Positions 40,773 to 50,831 of a stretch of 64,000 nucleotides of DNA are shown one piece after another (within the stretch, counting starts at the first letter, position 1; every line of letters starts with the position of its first letter). Under the pieces are notes generated by a model, which ran no database searches, had not been told where the DNA came from, and saw only the letters and a list, made by a program, of their open reading frames with translations. Location: positions 1 through 64,000 of the forward strand of contig JAZLAU010000028.1 in NCBI GenBank assembly GCA_045613305.1, read 5' to 3'. Both the position numbers and the translations under genes were made by a program. This DNA comes from SFTJ01 sp045613305 (GTDB lineage: Bacteria > Bacteroidota > Bacteroidia > Bacteroidales > Muribaculaceae).

Positions 40773-41111
40773 AAATTCGTTTAAAGGATTTGCGTAAAGA
40801 TAAATCTTTAATTTTACAGGGGCGTGGAGGTAGCACAATTTTGCTATTTTTTGGTTTTTTGTTTTTATGTTTCGGGTTGAAGAGTGGTGTTGCGCGATAG
40901 TTTTAGGGTGCGATATGGCCTGCATGTTAGGGGTTTTGATGAAAAACGGATGGCGCTGATAATTAAAGGTCTAAAAGAAGCACAAAAAACGGATGACACA
41001 TTTTTTCTATTTTTTGATTTAATGCTGATTATGCGTGTTATTATAAATAAATACATTTGCATTAGTAGAAATACCCTAAAACGAAGAAAATTATAAATCG
41101 ACAAAAACGAT
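40773..41111. other. Divergent regulatory region (CotH / core glycan operon)
   Basis: 339 bp without a convincing gene. It holds an inverted repeat TAAAGAT/ATCTTTA near 40795-40810 on the CotH side, two exact 11-nt copies of AAAAACGGATG (40942-40952 and 40985-40995), and the -7 element at 41052-41059. Small frames of up to 70 aa here show no family signal. Confidence 0.5.
41052..41059 (+). promoter_or_regulatory. Putative -7 element of the core glycan operon
   Basis: TACATTTG fits TAnnTTTG, 52 nt before the ATG at 41112. No -33 at the normal spacing; the upstream AAAAACGGATG repeats may be activator sites that replace it. Confidence 0.5.
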
Positions 41112-43226
41112 ATGAAAACATCAAAAAAACTAACATCTTGGTTACTGCTTGCCATCCTGTCGGTGTCGACAGCATATTCGGCAGAGATAACCTCGGGAAA
41201 GTGGACAATCAAGTATGATGAAACAGCCCGCAAGACAACGTTTGAAAAAGACGGTTCGGTGGTTCTTAGTGGAGTATCGGCAAAGTTTAAAATCGGCAAT
41301 GTGGTGTACGACACCTCCGACTTTACAGATGCAACAGTAAGCGAAACTACGGCGAGCGATGAAGTGGGCAGCATGAAGAAATTTGTTGTGCAATATAACG
41401 GCTCGGGCAGCAACGGCTTGCCTGTGGTTAAGCAGAACTTCTACCTGTATGGCGGCGACAAAGATTTTTTCTTGACCGATGTGGAGTTGCAATCGTTGTC
41501 GGGAGAAATCCAAACTAACTACATAGCCCCAATCTACACCGAGGCCAAGGATGTGTTCTTGACCAAGGACAATAATAACCGATTCCTTACAGTGCCATTC
41601 GACAATGACGGGTTTGTGACCTATGGCTCATATCCGTTGAGCCGCCCATCTGACACATCGTCGTCGGGAGCAGGCCGCTATGCACGCGACAGTATTTCGT
41701 TTGAAGTTACTGCGGTGTTTAATGGCGTAACCCAAATGGGCTTGGTGGTAGGAAGTGTGGAACACGACTTGTGGAAATCGGCCGTGAGAATCAAGGGTAG
41801 TGGCACATCACTATCATATTTGAGCATGCTTGAGGTGTTTAGCGGTGTTACTCACCACGCAACACGCGACGTGATGGACGATGTGCTTATGCCACACGGA
41901 AAGGTTAAGGGCCAAACTGTGAAATCGGCAAAGATGATGGTGGGTCATTTCGCCGACTGGCGCGTGGGTATGGAAACCTATGGCGAGGTGAATGCGGCAT
42001 ATGCACCGAAGCGCGGTTGGGCAGGCCCTACACCGTTTGGCTGGAACAGTTGGGGCGGAATGGAACGCAACGTAAACTATGACGGTGTGATTTCGGTGAG
42101 CGATTTCATAAAGGAAAAGATACAAGACAAGAATAACTTCGGCAATGGAGTGGTGTTTGTGGGCTTGGACTCATTCTGGGATAATATGAACTGGGACCAA
42201 TTGAAGCAGTTTGCCGACCATTGCAAGGCTAATGGTCAGGTGCCGGGCATCTATTGGACACCATGGTGCGACTGGTTCCCAGAAAACGACCGCGCAATGG
42301 AGGGCAATAATGGCTACTTCTACAGCAATGCACAACTAAAGGTTAACGGCCAACGCAAGAAGAATTGCGGTGCAGGCTGTCTTGACCCTACCCATCCGGC
42401 TACTATCTCGCGAATGAATTATTTCATTGACCGTTTCAAAGACTTGGGCTTCAGATACATCAAGTTCGACTTTATGACCAACGGCATTATAGAGGCAGAT
42501 AGTTATTACAACAAAGATATCACCACAGGTGTTGCAGCCTATAATTATGGCATGAAGAAATTGGCAGAGCGTTGTGGCGATGATATGTTTATGGTATTGT
42601 CGATAGCGCCGTTGTTCCCATCGCAATATGCCAATGCACGTCGCATCAGTTGCGACGCATGGGGCGAAATGTGGCACACTAATTACATGATGAATAGTTT
42701 GTCGTTTGGCTGGTGGTTGAGCAAGGTGTATGACTATAACGACCCCGACCACTTGGTGATGGGCGACCGCAGCGAGGCTGAAAACATGTCGAGAATGACC
42801 ACAGCAGCCGTGACAGGCTATTGTATGCTTGGCGATAACTTGAGCACCAAGGGCACATTTGTGGGCACAACAAAGTCGCAAAACAAGGCGGTTAAGTTTA
42901 CGTCAAACAAGGCAATCAACGATGTTATACGCTTGGGCAAGTCGTTCCGTCCGGCCTATGGCCATAAGTTGGCGGGCGCAAACCAATCGGTTGACTTGTT
43001 CACTCTTGAAACAGAAGACTCATACTACATAGCATATTTCAACTATAGCGAAGGCACCAAGAGCGGCAATTTGGAATTGGCGCCATTGGGCATCGATGCA
43101 TCGAAGGTGGATGTTTCGAGCAGTCGTGAACTTTGGTTTGATGCTGCAGTGGTGATAGATGGCGGCAAATTGCAGTATAATTTGCCAAACGACCAGGCAA
43201 AACTGTTTAGACTGATAAAGAAATAA
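41112..43226 (+). CDS. Clan GH-D alpha-galactosidase-like enzyme, secreted
   Basis: 704 aa: signal peptide (1-23), a large N-terminal beta-sandwich (about 25-295), a TIM barrel (about 300-600) and a C-terminal beta domain. Barrel landmarks of clan GH-D (GH27/GH31/GH36): PTPFGWNSWGGM (307-318), VFVGLDSFWD (349-358), PGIYWTPWCDWF (378-389), nucleophile Asp453 in YIKFDFMTNG and acid/base Asp515 in RISCDAWGEM. Both catalytic aspartates are present. It differs clearly from the GH36 enzyme at 7285-9435 and may act on alpha-galactosides, alpha-GalNAc or alpha-linked arabinose; the exact family is unsure. First gene of the SusC/D operon, 38 nt before the IPT/NHL gene. Confidence 0.82.
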   Translation: MKTSKKLTSWLLLAILSVSTAYSAEITSGKWTIKYDETARKTTFEKDGSVVLSGVSAKFKIGNVVYDTSDFTDATVSETTASDEVGSMKKFVVQYNGSGSNGLPVVKQNFYLYGGDKDFFLTDVELQSLSGEIQTNYIAPIYTEAKDVFLTKDNNNRFLTVPFDNDGFVTYGSYPLSRPSDTSSSGAGRYARDSISFEVTAVFNGVTQMGLVVGSVEHDLWKSAVRIKGSGTSLSYLSMLEVFSGVTHHATRDVMDDVLMPHGKVKGQTVKSAKMMVGHFADWRVGMETYGEVNAAYAPKRGWAGPTPFGWNSWGGMERNVNYDGVISVSDFIKEKIQDKNNFGNGVVFVGLDSFWDNMNWDQLKQFADHCKANGQVPGIYWTPWCDWFPENDRAMEGNNGYFYSNAQLKVNGQRKKNCGAGCLDPTHPATISRMNYFIDRFKDLGFRYIKFDFMTNGIIEADSYYNKDITTGVAAYNYGMKKLAERCGDDMFMVLSIAPLFPSQYANARRISCDAWGEMWHTNYMMNSLSFGWWLSKVYDYNDPDHLVMGDRSEAENMSRMTTAAVTGYCMLGDNLSTKGTFVGTTKSQNKAVKFTSNKAINDVIRLGKSFRPAYGHKLAGANQSVDLFTLETEDSYYIAYFNYSEGTKSGNLELAPLGIDASKVDVSSSRELWFDAAVVIDGGKLQYNLPNDQAKLFRLIKK

Positions 43227-43264
43227 AGAAAACTAAATACATAAACTTTTAAAATTAAAACAAC

Positions 43265-44593
43265 ATGAAGAACTTATTTAAACAACGGATGTCTATAGGT
43301 TTCTTTGTTATGATGCTGGCAATGATGTTTGCATCATGTGAAGATTCTGCAGAGAATAACGATGTTTATGACCCATCGAAGCCAGTAGTGCTCGACAGCT
43401 ACTATCCAACAAAGGGTGGAGTTGCGACCAAAGTAATTTTGGAAGGCTCAAACTTTGGTAACGATGCGACCAAAATCAAGGTTTATTTTAATGAGAAGGA
43501 AGCCGCAGTGGTTAGTTCAGTAGGCGATCAAATTTATGTGATTTGTCCTCGCAAGCCAGGAGAAGGCGATGAAAACGACATCATCAGATGTAAGGTGACG
43601 GTAGAAATTGATGGCAAGAAGCAGACTTATGCTGAAGAATTTGTTTATCAGATTCAAACCGTGGTTACCACCGTGTGTGGTATGCAGGGCGCTCCTGATG
43701 ACGTGGTAATGGGCAACTTGGCTCAAACATCGTTCCCACCGGTGACCTATTTGGCTGTGGATGCCGACAACAACATCTTTGCAAGTTTGCGTAACCGCGA
43801 CAGTTATTATTCAAATAATAAGGTTATCATGGTTAATGAGGATGAAGACTTCAGCAAACTGTTGATTCCTGACACAGGCGCACCTCTAAACCAACCATGT
43901 ATGCTAAACGACGGCAAAACTGTATACATCCCAACCGACAACGGTCTTGACTTTTGGATGATGTCGTCGGATAACATGTGGAGCCCAATGAAGCAAGTGA
44001 TGAAGCCAAACACAGGCGATAACATCTCAATCGACTTTAAGCACTCGTTTGCAATGTGTTACGATGATGGCTTTATGTATATCAGAGCAAAGAACGGTAT
44101 CTTATATAAGGTTAACCCAGTGAACAACTTGACAAGCACAGTAGACAATGGTTTGATGAGCGGTAGCGACTCATATATGTCGTTTAGCACAAAGAATCCA
44201 AGAATGCTTTATTTGTGCTACACCAACAACCACTGTATCTATTCATACGACTTGGATACCAGAAAGCACACTTTGATAGCAGGTATTTCGGGCAATGCGG
44301 GATATATGGATGGTAACGGAGCATCGGCAATGTTTAGCAGTCCACGCCAATTGATTTTGGACGAGGATGATAATATGTATATCGCCGACACTGATAACCA
44401 TTGTATCCGCAAGGTAACCCCAGAAGGCCGCGTGAGCACCGTAATTGGTCAGCCAGGTGAGGCTGGTTATCAAGACGGCAGCCCAGAAGATGCATTGTTT
44501 AATCGCCCATTCGGCGTATGTATCAATAAGGACGGTATTATCTATGTGGCCGACTTTGAAAATCAATGTATTCGACGATTGGCAATTGAATAA
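43265..44593 (+). CDS. IPT/TIG and NHL-repeat surface lipoprotein
   Basis: 442 aa lipoprotein: hydrophobic leader, then lipobox MFASCEDSAEN with lipidated Cys25, followed by an acidic stretch of the kind that directs surface exposure. IPT/TIG Ig-like domain at about 38-130 (VLDSYYPTKGGVATKVILEGSNFG). From about 135 a beta-propeller with NHL repeats, clearest at the end (SPRQLILDEDDNMYIADTDN and NRPFGVCINKDGIIYVADF). No enzyme motif. Its place 19 nt before susC suggests a surface glycan-binding protein working with SusC/D; ligand unknown. Signal and repeats are seen; the binding role is inferred. Confidence 0.85.
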   Translation: MKNLFKQRMSIGFFVMMLAMMFASCEDSAENNDVYDPSKPVVLDSYYPTKGGVATKVILEGSNFGNDATKIKVYFNEKEAAVVSSVGDQIYVICPRKPGEGDENDIIRCKVTVEIDGKKQTYAEEFVYQIQTVVTTVCGMQGAPDDVVMGNLAQTSFPPVTYLAVDADNNIFASLRNRDSYYSNNKVIMVNEDEDFSKLLIPDTGAPLNQPCMLNDGKTVYIPTDNGLDFWMMSSDNMWSPMKQVMKPNTGDNISIDFKHSFAMCYDDGFMYIRAKNGILYKVNPVNNLTSTVDNGLMSGSDSYMSFSTKNPRMLYLCYTNNHCIYSYDLDTRKHTLIAGISGNAGYMDGNGASAMFSSPRQLILDEDDNMYIADTDNHCIRKVTPEGRVSTVIGQPGEAGYQDGSPEDALFNRPFGVCINKDGIIYVADFENQCIRRLAIE

Positions 44594-44612
44594 CCTACTA
44601 AACTGAAGTAAC

Positions 44613-47600
44613 ATGAAAAAATTATCAATATTATTAATGTTTGTACTTTGTCATCTGTCGATGATGGCTCAAAGTATAACAGTGTCGGGTGTGGTGTATG
44701 ACGATACCGACTTGCCATTCCCAGGAGTAAGTATATATGCAAAAGACCGTCCAGGTGTTGGTACGGCGTCAGATGCCGACGGTTCGTTCACAATAAAGGT
44801 AAATAAGAACGACGTTTTGGTATTCTCATTCATGGGTTATGAAACTCAAGAAGTGGCAATCACAAAATCGGAAAAACTAACCATTAAGATGGCAGTATCG
44901 AGCCAAATGCTTGAAGAAACTGTGGTTGTGGGTTTGCAAAAGCAACGCAAGATTAGTGTTGTGGGTGCAGTAACCCAAGTAGACATGAAGCAGATGCAGA
45001 CACCAGCCACCAACTTGGTGAATATGCTTGGTGGTAGAGTGCCGGGTGTGATATCGATGCAACGAAGCGGTGAGCCAGGTAAGAACATCTCAGAATTCTG
45101 GGTGCGCGGTATCGGTACATTTGGTGCTAACAGCAGCGCTTTGGTTCTTATTGACGGTTTGGAAGGCAATTTGAGCGAAATCGACCCTGCCGACATCGAA
45201 AGTTTCTCGATTTTGAAAGACGCATCGGCCACAGCCGTGTATGGTGTGCGTGGTGCTAACGGTGTGGTACTTGTAACAACTAAGCGCGGTACTGCCGACA
45301 AGTTGCAAGTGACAGGTAGAGTAAACTTCTCAGTGTCGCAATTGGTGAATATGCCAGAATATGTAAATTCATATGAATATGCACGTTTGGCCAACGAAGC
45401 ACGCGTGGTGAGAGGTAACACTCCACTATATAGCGACATTGAAATGCAATTGATTAAGAATCACCTTGACCCAGACTTGTATCCAGATGTGGATTGGCGT
45501 GATGAGATTTTGAACGAAACTTCACTTTCGCAAACATATTTTGTGAATGCTCGCGGTGGTGGTAGTTTGGCTCGTTACTATTTGAGTTTGGGTTATTCAA
45601 ACGAATCGGCTGCCTATAAGCAAGATAAGACATCGAAGTATTCTACAAGTGTAGGTTACCAAACATTTAATTATCGTGCAAACTTGGACATTAACCTAAC
45701 CAAGACTACACAGCTTTATTTTGGTGCCGACGGATTCATGTCGATGAAGAAAGAGCCAGGTAACAATAATACCGATGCTCTATGGGCAACCTGTCGTAAC
45801 TTGACTCCAATCACAATCCCAACAAAGTATTCAAGTGGAGAATTGCCAGCATATGGTGCCGACAATGCATATAGCCCATATGTTATGCTTAACCACACCG
45901 GTATGACCGACATTCGTCACTATCGTGGTAAGGCCACTTTGGAATTAAAGCAAGACTTGTCGATGATTACAGAGGGTTTGTCGCTAAGAGCGCAAGTGGC
46001 TTATGATAATGAAACAAACTTGAAGGAAATACGTTCGATACGTCCAGAAATGTACTATGCTGCAACTCGTAAGTACACAGGCGAATTGGCCTTGGTTAAG
46101 CGTTTGGATGCTCAAACCGCTACTTATGGCCACGATGAATCGCAGTTCTACAAGATTCACTTTGAAGCGACTGCTAACTGGGACCGCAAGTTCGGTCAAG
46201 ACCATCGCGTGGGAGCGTTGGTTTACTACTATATGAGTAGCCAACAATCGATGAATAAGAATTTTGATAGCCAACACGCACAGTCGTTGCTAAGTATGTA
46301 TGCAATTCCTATTCGCTATCAAGGTGTTTCGAGCCGTATCACTTACGGATTCCGCGATACCTATATGATTGACGTTAACTTTGGTTACACAGGTTCAGAA
46401 AACTTTGAGGCAGGTCATCGCTTTGGTTTCTTCCCATCAATAGCCGGAGGTTGGGTGCCAACAAGTTACGACGGAGTGCGTGAAGCAATGCCATGGATGA
46501 ACTTCTTGAAGATTAGAGCATCGTATGGTTTGGTAGGTAACGACCGCTTGACCAGCACACGTTTCCCATATTTGACATTGATGCAGAACAATAGCGGCGG
46601 TGGCGGCTGGGGCAGCACCGTTGGCTCAATCACAGAAGAACGCATAGGTGCTAACAACTTGCAATGGGAAAAGGCAAAGAAGGCCGATATCGGTATTGAA
46701 GGTAAGTTCTTGAACAACAAGTTGGAATTCACAGTCGACTTCTTCCAAGACCGTCGCGACGGTATTTATCAACAACGTACACAAATTCCTGATTATGCAG
46801 GTTTGGCAACAATGCCTTATGGTAACGTAGGTAAGATGATTAGTTATGGTAGTGATGGTAACATCTCATACACACACGACTTTAATAAAGACTGGACATG
46901 GACAGTGAGAGGTAACTTCACATATTCGGCTAATAAGGTAGAAAACTGGGAACAACCAGACCAACCATATGACTATCAAAACTACTCGGGATATGTTCAC
47001 AATGCATTCCGTGGATATGTTTCGTTAGGTTTGTTCCGCGACGAAGTGGATGTTAAGCAAAGTCCACGTCAAACATTTGGTGAGTACACCGTGGGCGACA
47101 TTAAGTATAAGGACGTTAATGCCGATGGTATAGTTGACGATGACGATAAGGTGCCATTGTCATATCCTAACTATCCACGTTTGATGTACGGTTTTGCATC
47201 AGAATTGCGTTGGAAGGACCTTTCATTGGGAGTAATGTTTAAGGGTACAGGCAACACCGACTACTATTATGTAAACGGCACAACCAATGGTGAGGGTTAT
47301 ATACCATTCTACAATGGTGCAACCGGTAACGTGTTGACAATAGTTGCTAACGATAAGAACCGTTGGATTCCAGAATCATATTCAGGCACAAAGGCAACAG
47401 AAAATCCTAATGCTTTGTTCCCACGTTTGAGTTACGGAAAGAATGCAAACAACACTCAATATTCAACATTCTGGAAGGCAAATTCACGTTATTTGCGTTT
47501 GCAAGAAGTTAATGTTAACTATCGTGTAAATCCAGGTCGCTTCTTGAAGACACTGGGTGTTAGTTCAATGGACTTGCAATTAGTGATGAACAATTTGGCA

Positions 47601-47705
47601 GTGTGGAGCCCATTCAAGTTGTGGGATCCAGAACAAGCTGAATATAACGGAGGAGCATATCCAATCCCAACAACTTATGCACTTCAAGTGTATATTAACT
47701 TCTAA
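44613..47705 (+). CDS. SusC-like TonB-dependent outer-membrane transporter
   Basis: Imports the locus oligosaccharide across the outer membrane with TonB energy. 1030 aa, usual SusC length. Signal peptide (1-19), carboxypeptidase-regulatory-like domain (about 22-100, VSGVVYDDTDLPFPGVSI), a possible TonB box near ETVVVGLQKQRK (104-115), a plug with NLVNMLGGRVPGV, WVRGIGTFG and the family block ILKDASATAVYGVRGANGVV, then a 22-strand barrel that ends in an aromatic C-terminus (YALQVYINF). Directly upstream of SusD (35 nt), as in nearly all such systems. It defines the locus as a polysaccharide utilisation locus. Confidence 0.96.
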   Translation: MKKLSILLMFVLCHLSMMAQSITVSGVVYDDTDLPFPGVSIYAKDRPGVGTASDADGSFTIKVNKNDVLVFSFMGYETQEVAITKSEKLTIKMAVSSQMLEETVVVGLQKQRKISVVGAVTQVDMKQMQTPATNLVNMLGGRVPGVISMQRSGEPGKNISEFWVRGIGTFGANSSALVLIDGLEGNLSEIDPADIESFSILKDASATAVYGVRGANGVVLVTTKRGTADKLQVTGRVNFSVSQLVNMPEYVNSYEYARLANEARVVRGNTPLYSDIEMQLIKNHLDPDLYPDVDWRDEILNETSLSQTYFVNARGGGSLARYYLSLGYSNESAAYKQDKTSKYSTSVGYQTFNYRANLDINLTKTTQLYFGADGFMSMKKEPGNNNTDALWATCRNLTPITIPTKYSSGELPAYGADNAYSPYVMLNHTGMTDIRHYRGKATLELKQDLSMITEGLSLRAQVAYDNETNLKEIRSIRPEMYYAATRKYTGELALVKRLDAQTATYGHDESQFYKIHFEATANWDRKFGQDHRVGALVYYYMSSQQSMNKNFDSQHAQSLLSMYAIPIRYQGVSSRITYGFRDTYMIDVNFGYTGSENFEAGHRFGFFPSIAGGWVPTSYDGVREAMPWMNFLKIRASYGLVGNDRLTSTRFPYLTLMQNNSGGGGWGSTVGSITEERIGANNLQWEKAKKADIGIEGKFLNNKLEFTVDFFQDRRDGIYQQRTQIPDYAGLATMPYGNVGKMISYGSDGNISYTHDFNKDWTWTVRGNFTYSANKVENWEQPDQPYDYQNYSGYVHNAFRGYVSLGLFRDEVDVKQSPRQTFGEYTVGDIKYKDVNADGIVDDDDKVPLSYPNYPRLMYGFASELRWKDLSLGVMFKGTGNTDYYYVNGTTNGEGYIPFYNGATGNVLTIVANDKNRWIPESYSGTKATENPNALFPRLSYGKNANNTQYSTFWKANSRYLRLQEVNVNYRVNPGRFLKTLGVSSMDLQLVMNNLAVWSPFKLWDPEQAEYNGGAYPIPTTYALQVYINF

Positions 47706-47740
47706 CCTAAATCCACACAAACAAAAGAAAAGACTGACAT

Positions 47741-49747
47741 ATGAAAACAATGAGAAATATAGTTTGGGTAATGGCGCTGTTGCTAACAGGAGCCTTCAGT
47801 TCGTGTGACTTCCTTGATGTGGATGGTTACTTCGACGATACCCTAAAATATGATTCTGTATTTACCAACAAATTATATTTGGAAAAATACTTGTGGGGCG
47901 CTGCTGGCCAATTGCCAGACGAGAGTGCAATTTTCGGTAACGACGTGTTGCCAGGCGAAACCGGCACCGACGAAATCTTCACCCTAAACCATCCAAACTT
48001 GTTCCACACCAAGGCCTTGACTTTGGGTGAAATAAGCAGTTCGAACCTTAACGGCTTGGATGCATGGTCGCCATGTTATAAGGTTATCCGCAAAGCAAAC
48101 ACCATTTTGCAACGCATTGATGAGTGCAAAGATTTGACATCGCTACAACGTGCAGAGTTTGTAGGTTATGCACACTTCTTGCGCGGATATGCTTATTATA
48201 TGATATTGATGGCTTATGGCCCTGCAGTGATTTTGGGCGATGAAGTGCTTGATAACAATGAAGAATCAAGTTATTATGCACGAGCAAGAGCCACCTATGA
48301 CGAAACAGTGGAATATATTTGTTCGGAACTTGAAGAAGCCGCAAAATTTATTCCTGACAATGTTGAAATCTCAAACTTTGGCCGTCCAACCCGCGGAGCA
48401 GCCTATGCAATCATAGCACGCGTGCGTTTGCACGCAGCCAGCCCAGCCTTCAATGGCGGCAGCGCGGCATATCGCTATTTCGGTACATGGAAGCGCAGCA
48501 GCGACGGTGAGAACTATGTGAACCAAACCTACGACGAACGCAAGTGGGCTTTGGCAGCAGCAGCGTGCAAGCGAGTAATCGACATGAAGAAATATCAATT
48601 GCACACAGTTGAAAAGGTGTTGGCTGACGCAGGCGATGCTACTGAAGCAACTCCATCATTGCCAGAAAACGTTTCGGCTCTTGACTTCCCTTACGGAGCA
48701 GGCAACATTGACCCTCTAAAGTCGTATGCAAACATGTTTAACGGTACTACCTACGCAATCCAAAACAAGGAATTGATTTGGGGTAAGACATCGGGCTCTA
48801 TTCAGGGCTTTACTCAACAGTCGTTCCCAATCTATATGGGCGGATATAACAGTATGTGTTTGACACAAAAGGTGATAGATGCATATCGCATGCGCGACGG
48901 TAAGACAATTGAAGAAGCCAAGGCAACAGGCGAATATAAGGAAACCGGCAACTCACGCGTGTTGAGTTACTTCTCGGGCTATCGCGTGTTGAGAGGCACA
49001 CACAACATGTATGTTAACCGCGAAATGCGATTCTATGCATGTGTTGGCTACAACGGATGTTACTGGCCAGGCAACTCATGTTCGAACAACAACTTCCGTC
49101 AACAAACAATCTATTACTACTTTGGTGCAAATGCCGGCAAGGATAAGGCAGTGGCCGAACCACGAAACTATTGTGCAACTGGCTATGTGCTAAAGAAGTA
49201 TGTTCACCCAGAAGACAACTGGTATAACGGAGATGGCTCAACTCGTACATCAAAGACATTCCCAATTATCCGTTACGGCGAAATCTTGCTATCGTATGCA
49301 GAAGCAGTTAACCACTTGACACAATCGCACAAGGTGCAAATGGAAAGTGGCCAAGAATACACTTTGTCGCGTGCAACAAATCTTGAAGAAGCAGTGTTTA
49401 GTTTTAACCAAATCCGCTATCGTTCGGGCTTGCCAGGACTAAATGAAGAAGAGTATTCAACAGAAGAACAATTCGACGCGTTGATTAAGCAAGAACGCTT
49501 CATCGAGTTTATGGCAGAAGGCCGTCGCTTCTATGATGTTCGCCGTTGGGGAACATTGGAAGAAGAAGAAAGTGTGCCAGTAATGGGTATGAATGTTGAT
49601 GGCGATGCCACTGACTTCTATCAGAGAACAATCGTAAACCATAGCGATTACCGTAACCGCGTGTGTGATAAGAAGATGGTGCTATTGCCAATTTCACGCA
49701 ATGAAATCAGAAAGTCATCGCTACTTGATCAAAATCCAGGTTGGTAA
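47741..49747 (+). CDS. SusD/RagB-like surface glycan-binding lipoprotein
   Basis: Lid of the SusC transporter; captures glycan at the cell surface. 668 aa, on the long side for the family. Lipobox TGAFSSCDFLDVDG with lipidated Cys22. The TPR-like helical scaffold is visible from about 60 (ARATYDETVEYICSELEEAA; ARVRLHAASPAFNG) and the C-terminal signature RYGEILLSYAEAVN, then FIEFMAEGRRFYDVRRWG and LLPISRNEIRKSSLLDQNPGW. Forms a transport pair with the preceding SusC. The extra length lies mainly in the middle (about 285-500), where sugar contacts usually form. Specificity cannot be read. Confidence 0.95.
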   Translation: MKTMRNIVWVMALLLTGAFSSCDFLDVDGYFDDTLKYDSVFTNKLYLEKYLWGAAGQLPDESAIFGNDVLPGETGTDEIFTLNHPNLFHTKALTLGEISSSNLNGLDAWSPCYKVIRKANTILQRIDECKDLTSLQRAEFVGYAHFLRGYAYYMILMAYGPAVILGDEVLDNNEESSYYARARATYDETVEYICSELEEAAKFIPDNVEISNFGRPTRGAAYAIIARVRLHAASPAFNGGSAAYRYFGTWKRSSDGENYVNQTYDERKWALAAAACKRVIDMKKYQLHTVEKVLADAGDATEATPSLPENVSALDFPYGAGNIDPLKSYANMFNGTTYAIQNKELIWGKTSGSIQGFTQQSFPIYMGGYNSMCLTQKVIDAYRMRDGKTIEEAKATGEYKETGNSRVLSYFSGYRVLRGTHNMYVNREMRFYACVGYNGCYWPGNSCSNNNFRQQTIYYYFGANAGKDKAVAEPRNYCATGYVLKKYVHPEDNWYNGDGSTRTSKTFPIIRYGEILLSYAEAVNHLTQSHKVQMESGQEYTLSRATNLEEAVFSFNQIRYRSGLPGLNEEEYSTEEQFDALIKQERFIEFMAEGRRFYDVRRWGTLEEEESVPVMGMNVDGDATDFYQRTIVNHSDYRNRVCDKKMVLLPISRNEIRKSSLLDQNPGW

Positions 49748-49768
49748 ACGTAAAAAATCAGAAAGATT

Positions 49769-50704
49769 ATGAAAAAGTATCTATATTTATCGGTTGCACT
49801 TCTATCGATGGCTATGGCCAGTTGTAATGAAGATGAGCAATTTCAAGGTGAATTATATAAGAAAGTTATCTATTTGTTGAGCGAGGACGATTATTCATTC
49901 TCAAACGCACATGCATTGGGCGAAACAACCACAGGCTATGTGACCGTGTATTGTGGCGGTACAGAACACTTGACCGAAGATGTGACAGTGGAACTTGAAC
50001 CCGACCCAGAAGGCTTGGCAGCATATAATAAATTGTATTACGACATCGATGAGAGCAAGTTTGCAAAACTTCTCGATTCAAAGAAGTATGAAATAAAGAG
50101 TTTTAAGGCTACCATCAAGGCCGACCAAGAGGACAACTATGCATTGTTGCCAATCGAGGTTAATCCTGACGGTTTGTCGCCAGACTCAATCTATATGGTG
50201 CCACTAAAGGTGAAAAACGTTAGCGCATATGAACTTAACACACAAAAGGCCAGCGTGCTTTATCGCGTGATTCTTAAGAACGTGTATGCAACAATGGAAG
50301 AAACCACCTATTACCAAATGACTGGTACAGAAACCTCACACATGTCGAACGGCTCAGTATCGTCGGGTATTTCGTTGACACGTGTAGTGGCTCCGTTGAG
50401 CAAAAATCAGGTGAGAATGTTTGTGGGTACTAACACTTATGTGCCTACCAAGGTCACTAAGGAAGAACTTGCAAAATATGCAATGGTGGTAACCATTAAT
50501 GATAATAACACCTTGACTATAGCACCATATGGAGATGTGGAAGTGGAACAACTTGGAGGCGATGCCGACAACTATATCGAAAAGAATGCAAAGGGTCAAT
50601 ATGTTATGCATATGCACTACCGCTACAAAGACACCGTGACAGCCAACGACAGAACTGAAGAGGCTTGGGTGGAAATGGTAGAAAAGAACATTCAAAGACT
50701 ATAA
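49769..50704 (+). CDS. DUF4361/DUF1735-type surface lipoprotein (SusE-position)
   Basis: 311 aa lipoprotein: leader and lipobox AMASCNEDEQF with Cys19. The N-terminal half (about 30-165) is a BT_3987-like (DUF1735) beta-sandwich: GYVTVYCGGTEHLTEDVTVELE and YALLPIEVNPDGLSPDSIYMVPL. The C-terminal half (about 175-311) resembles DUF4361, with VVTINDNNTLTIAPY and the closing HYRYKDTVTA. Such proteins occupy the SusE/SusF position and bind glycans at the surface. 21 nt after SusD. The hairpin that follows may reduce transcription into the enzyme genes. Family call moderately firm. Confidence 0.82.
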   Translation: MKKYLYLSVALLSMAMASCNEDEQFQGELYKKVIYLLSEDDYSFSNAHALGETTTGYVTVYCGGTEHLTEDVTVELEPDPEGLAAYNKLYYDIDESKFAKLLDSKKYEIKSFKATIKADQEDNYALLPIEVNPDGLSPDSIYMVPLKVKNVSAYELNTQKASVLYRVILKNVYATMEETTYYQMTGTETSHMSNGSVSSGISLTRVVAPLSKNQVRMFVGTNTYVPTKVTKEELAKYAMVVTINDNNTLTIAPYGDVEVEQLGGDADNYIEKNAKGQYVMHMHYRYKDTVTANDRTEEAWVEMVEKNIQRL

Positions 50705-50718
50705 TTCATAACAGGTGT

Positions 50719-50766
50719 GACGCGTGGTGTGCCTGCCAAACTTGGCAGGCGCGCTATGTGTTGCGC
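50719..50766 (+). other. Intra-operon hairpin between lipoprotein and GH92 genes
   Basis: A 9-bp stem GCCTGCCAA (50731-50739) / TTGGCAGGC (50742-50750), in practice with the innermost pair open, then a second small stem GCGC (50751-50754) / GCGC (50763-50766). No T-run, so it is an RNA processing or 3'-stabilising hairpin or a weak attenuator rather than a full terminator. Confidence 0.5.
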
Positions 50767-50831
50767 AATAACAGATGCCTATAACTAAACTTACTGTAAT
50801 TAATTCAACATCAAACTATTTTCTCGTGCCG

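Noticed and set aside
40884..41096. 70-aa plus-strand frame upstream of the core operon
   Set aside because: It spans the repeats and -7 element of the operon promoter; the sequence shows no family features.
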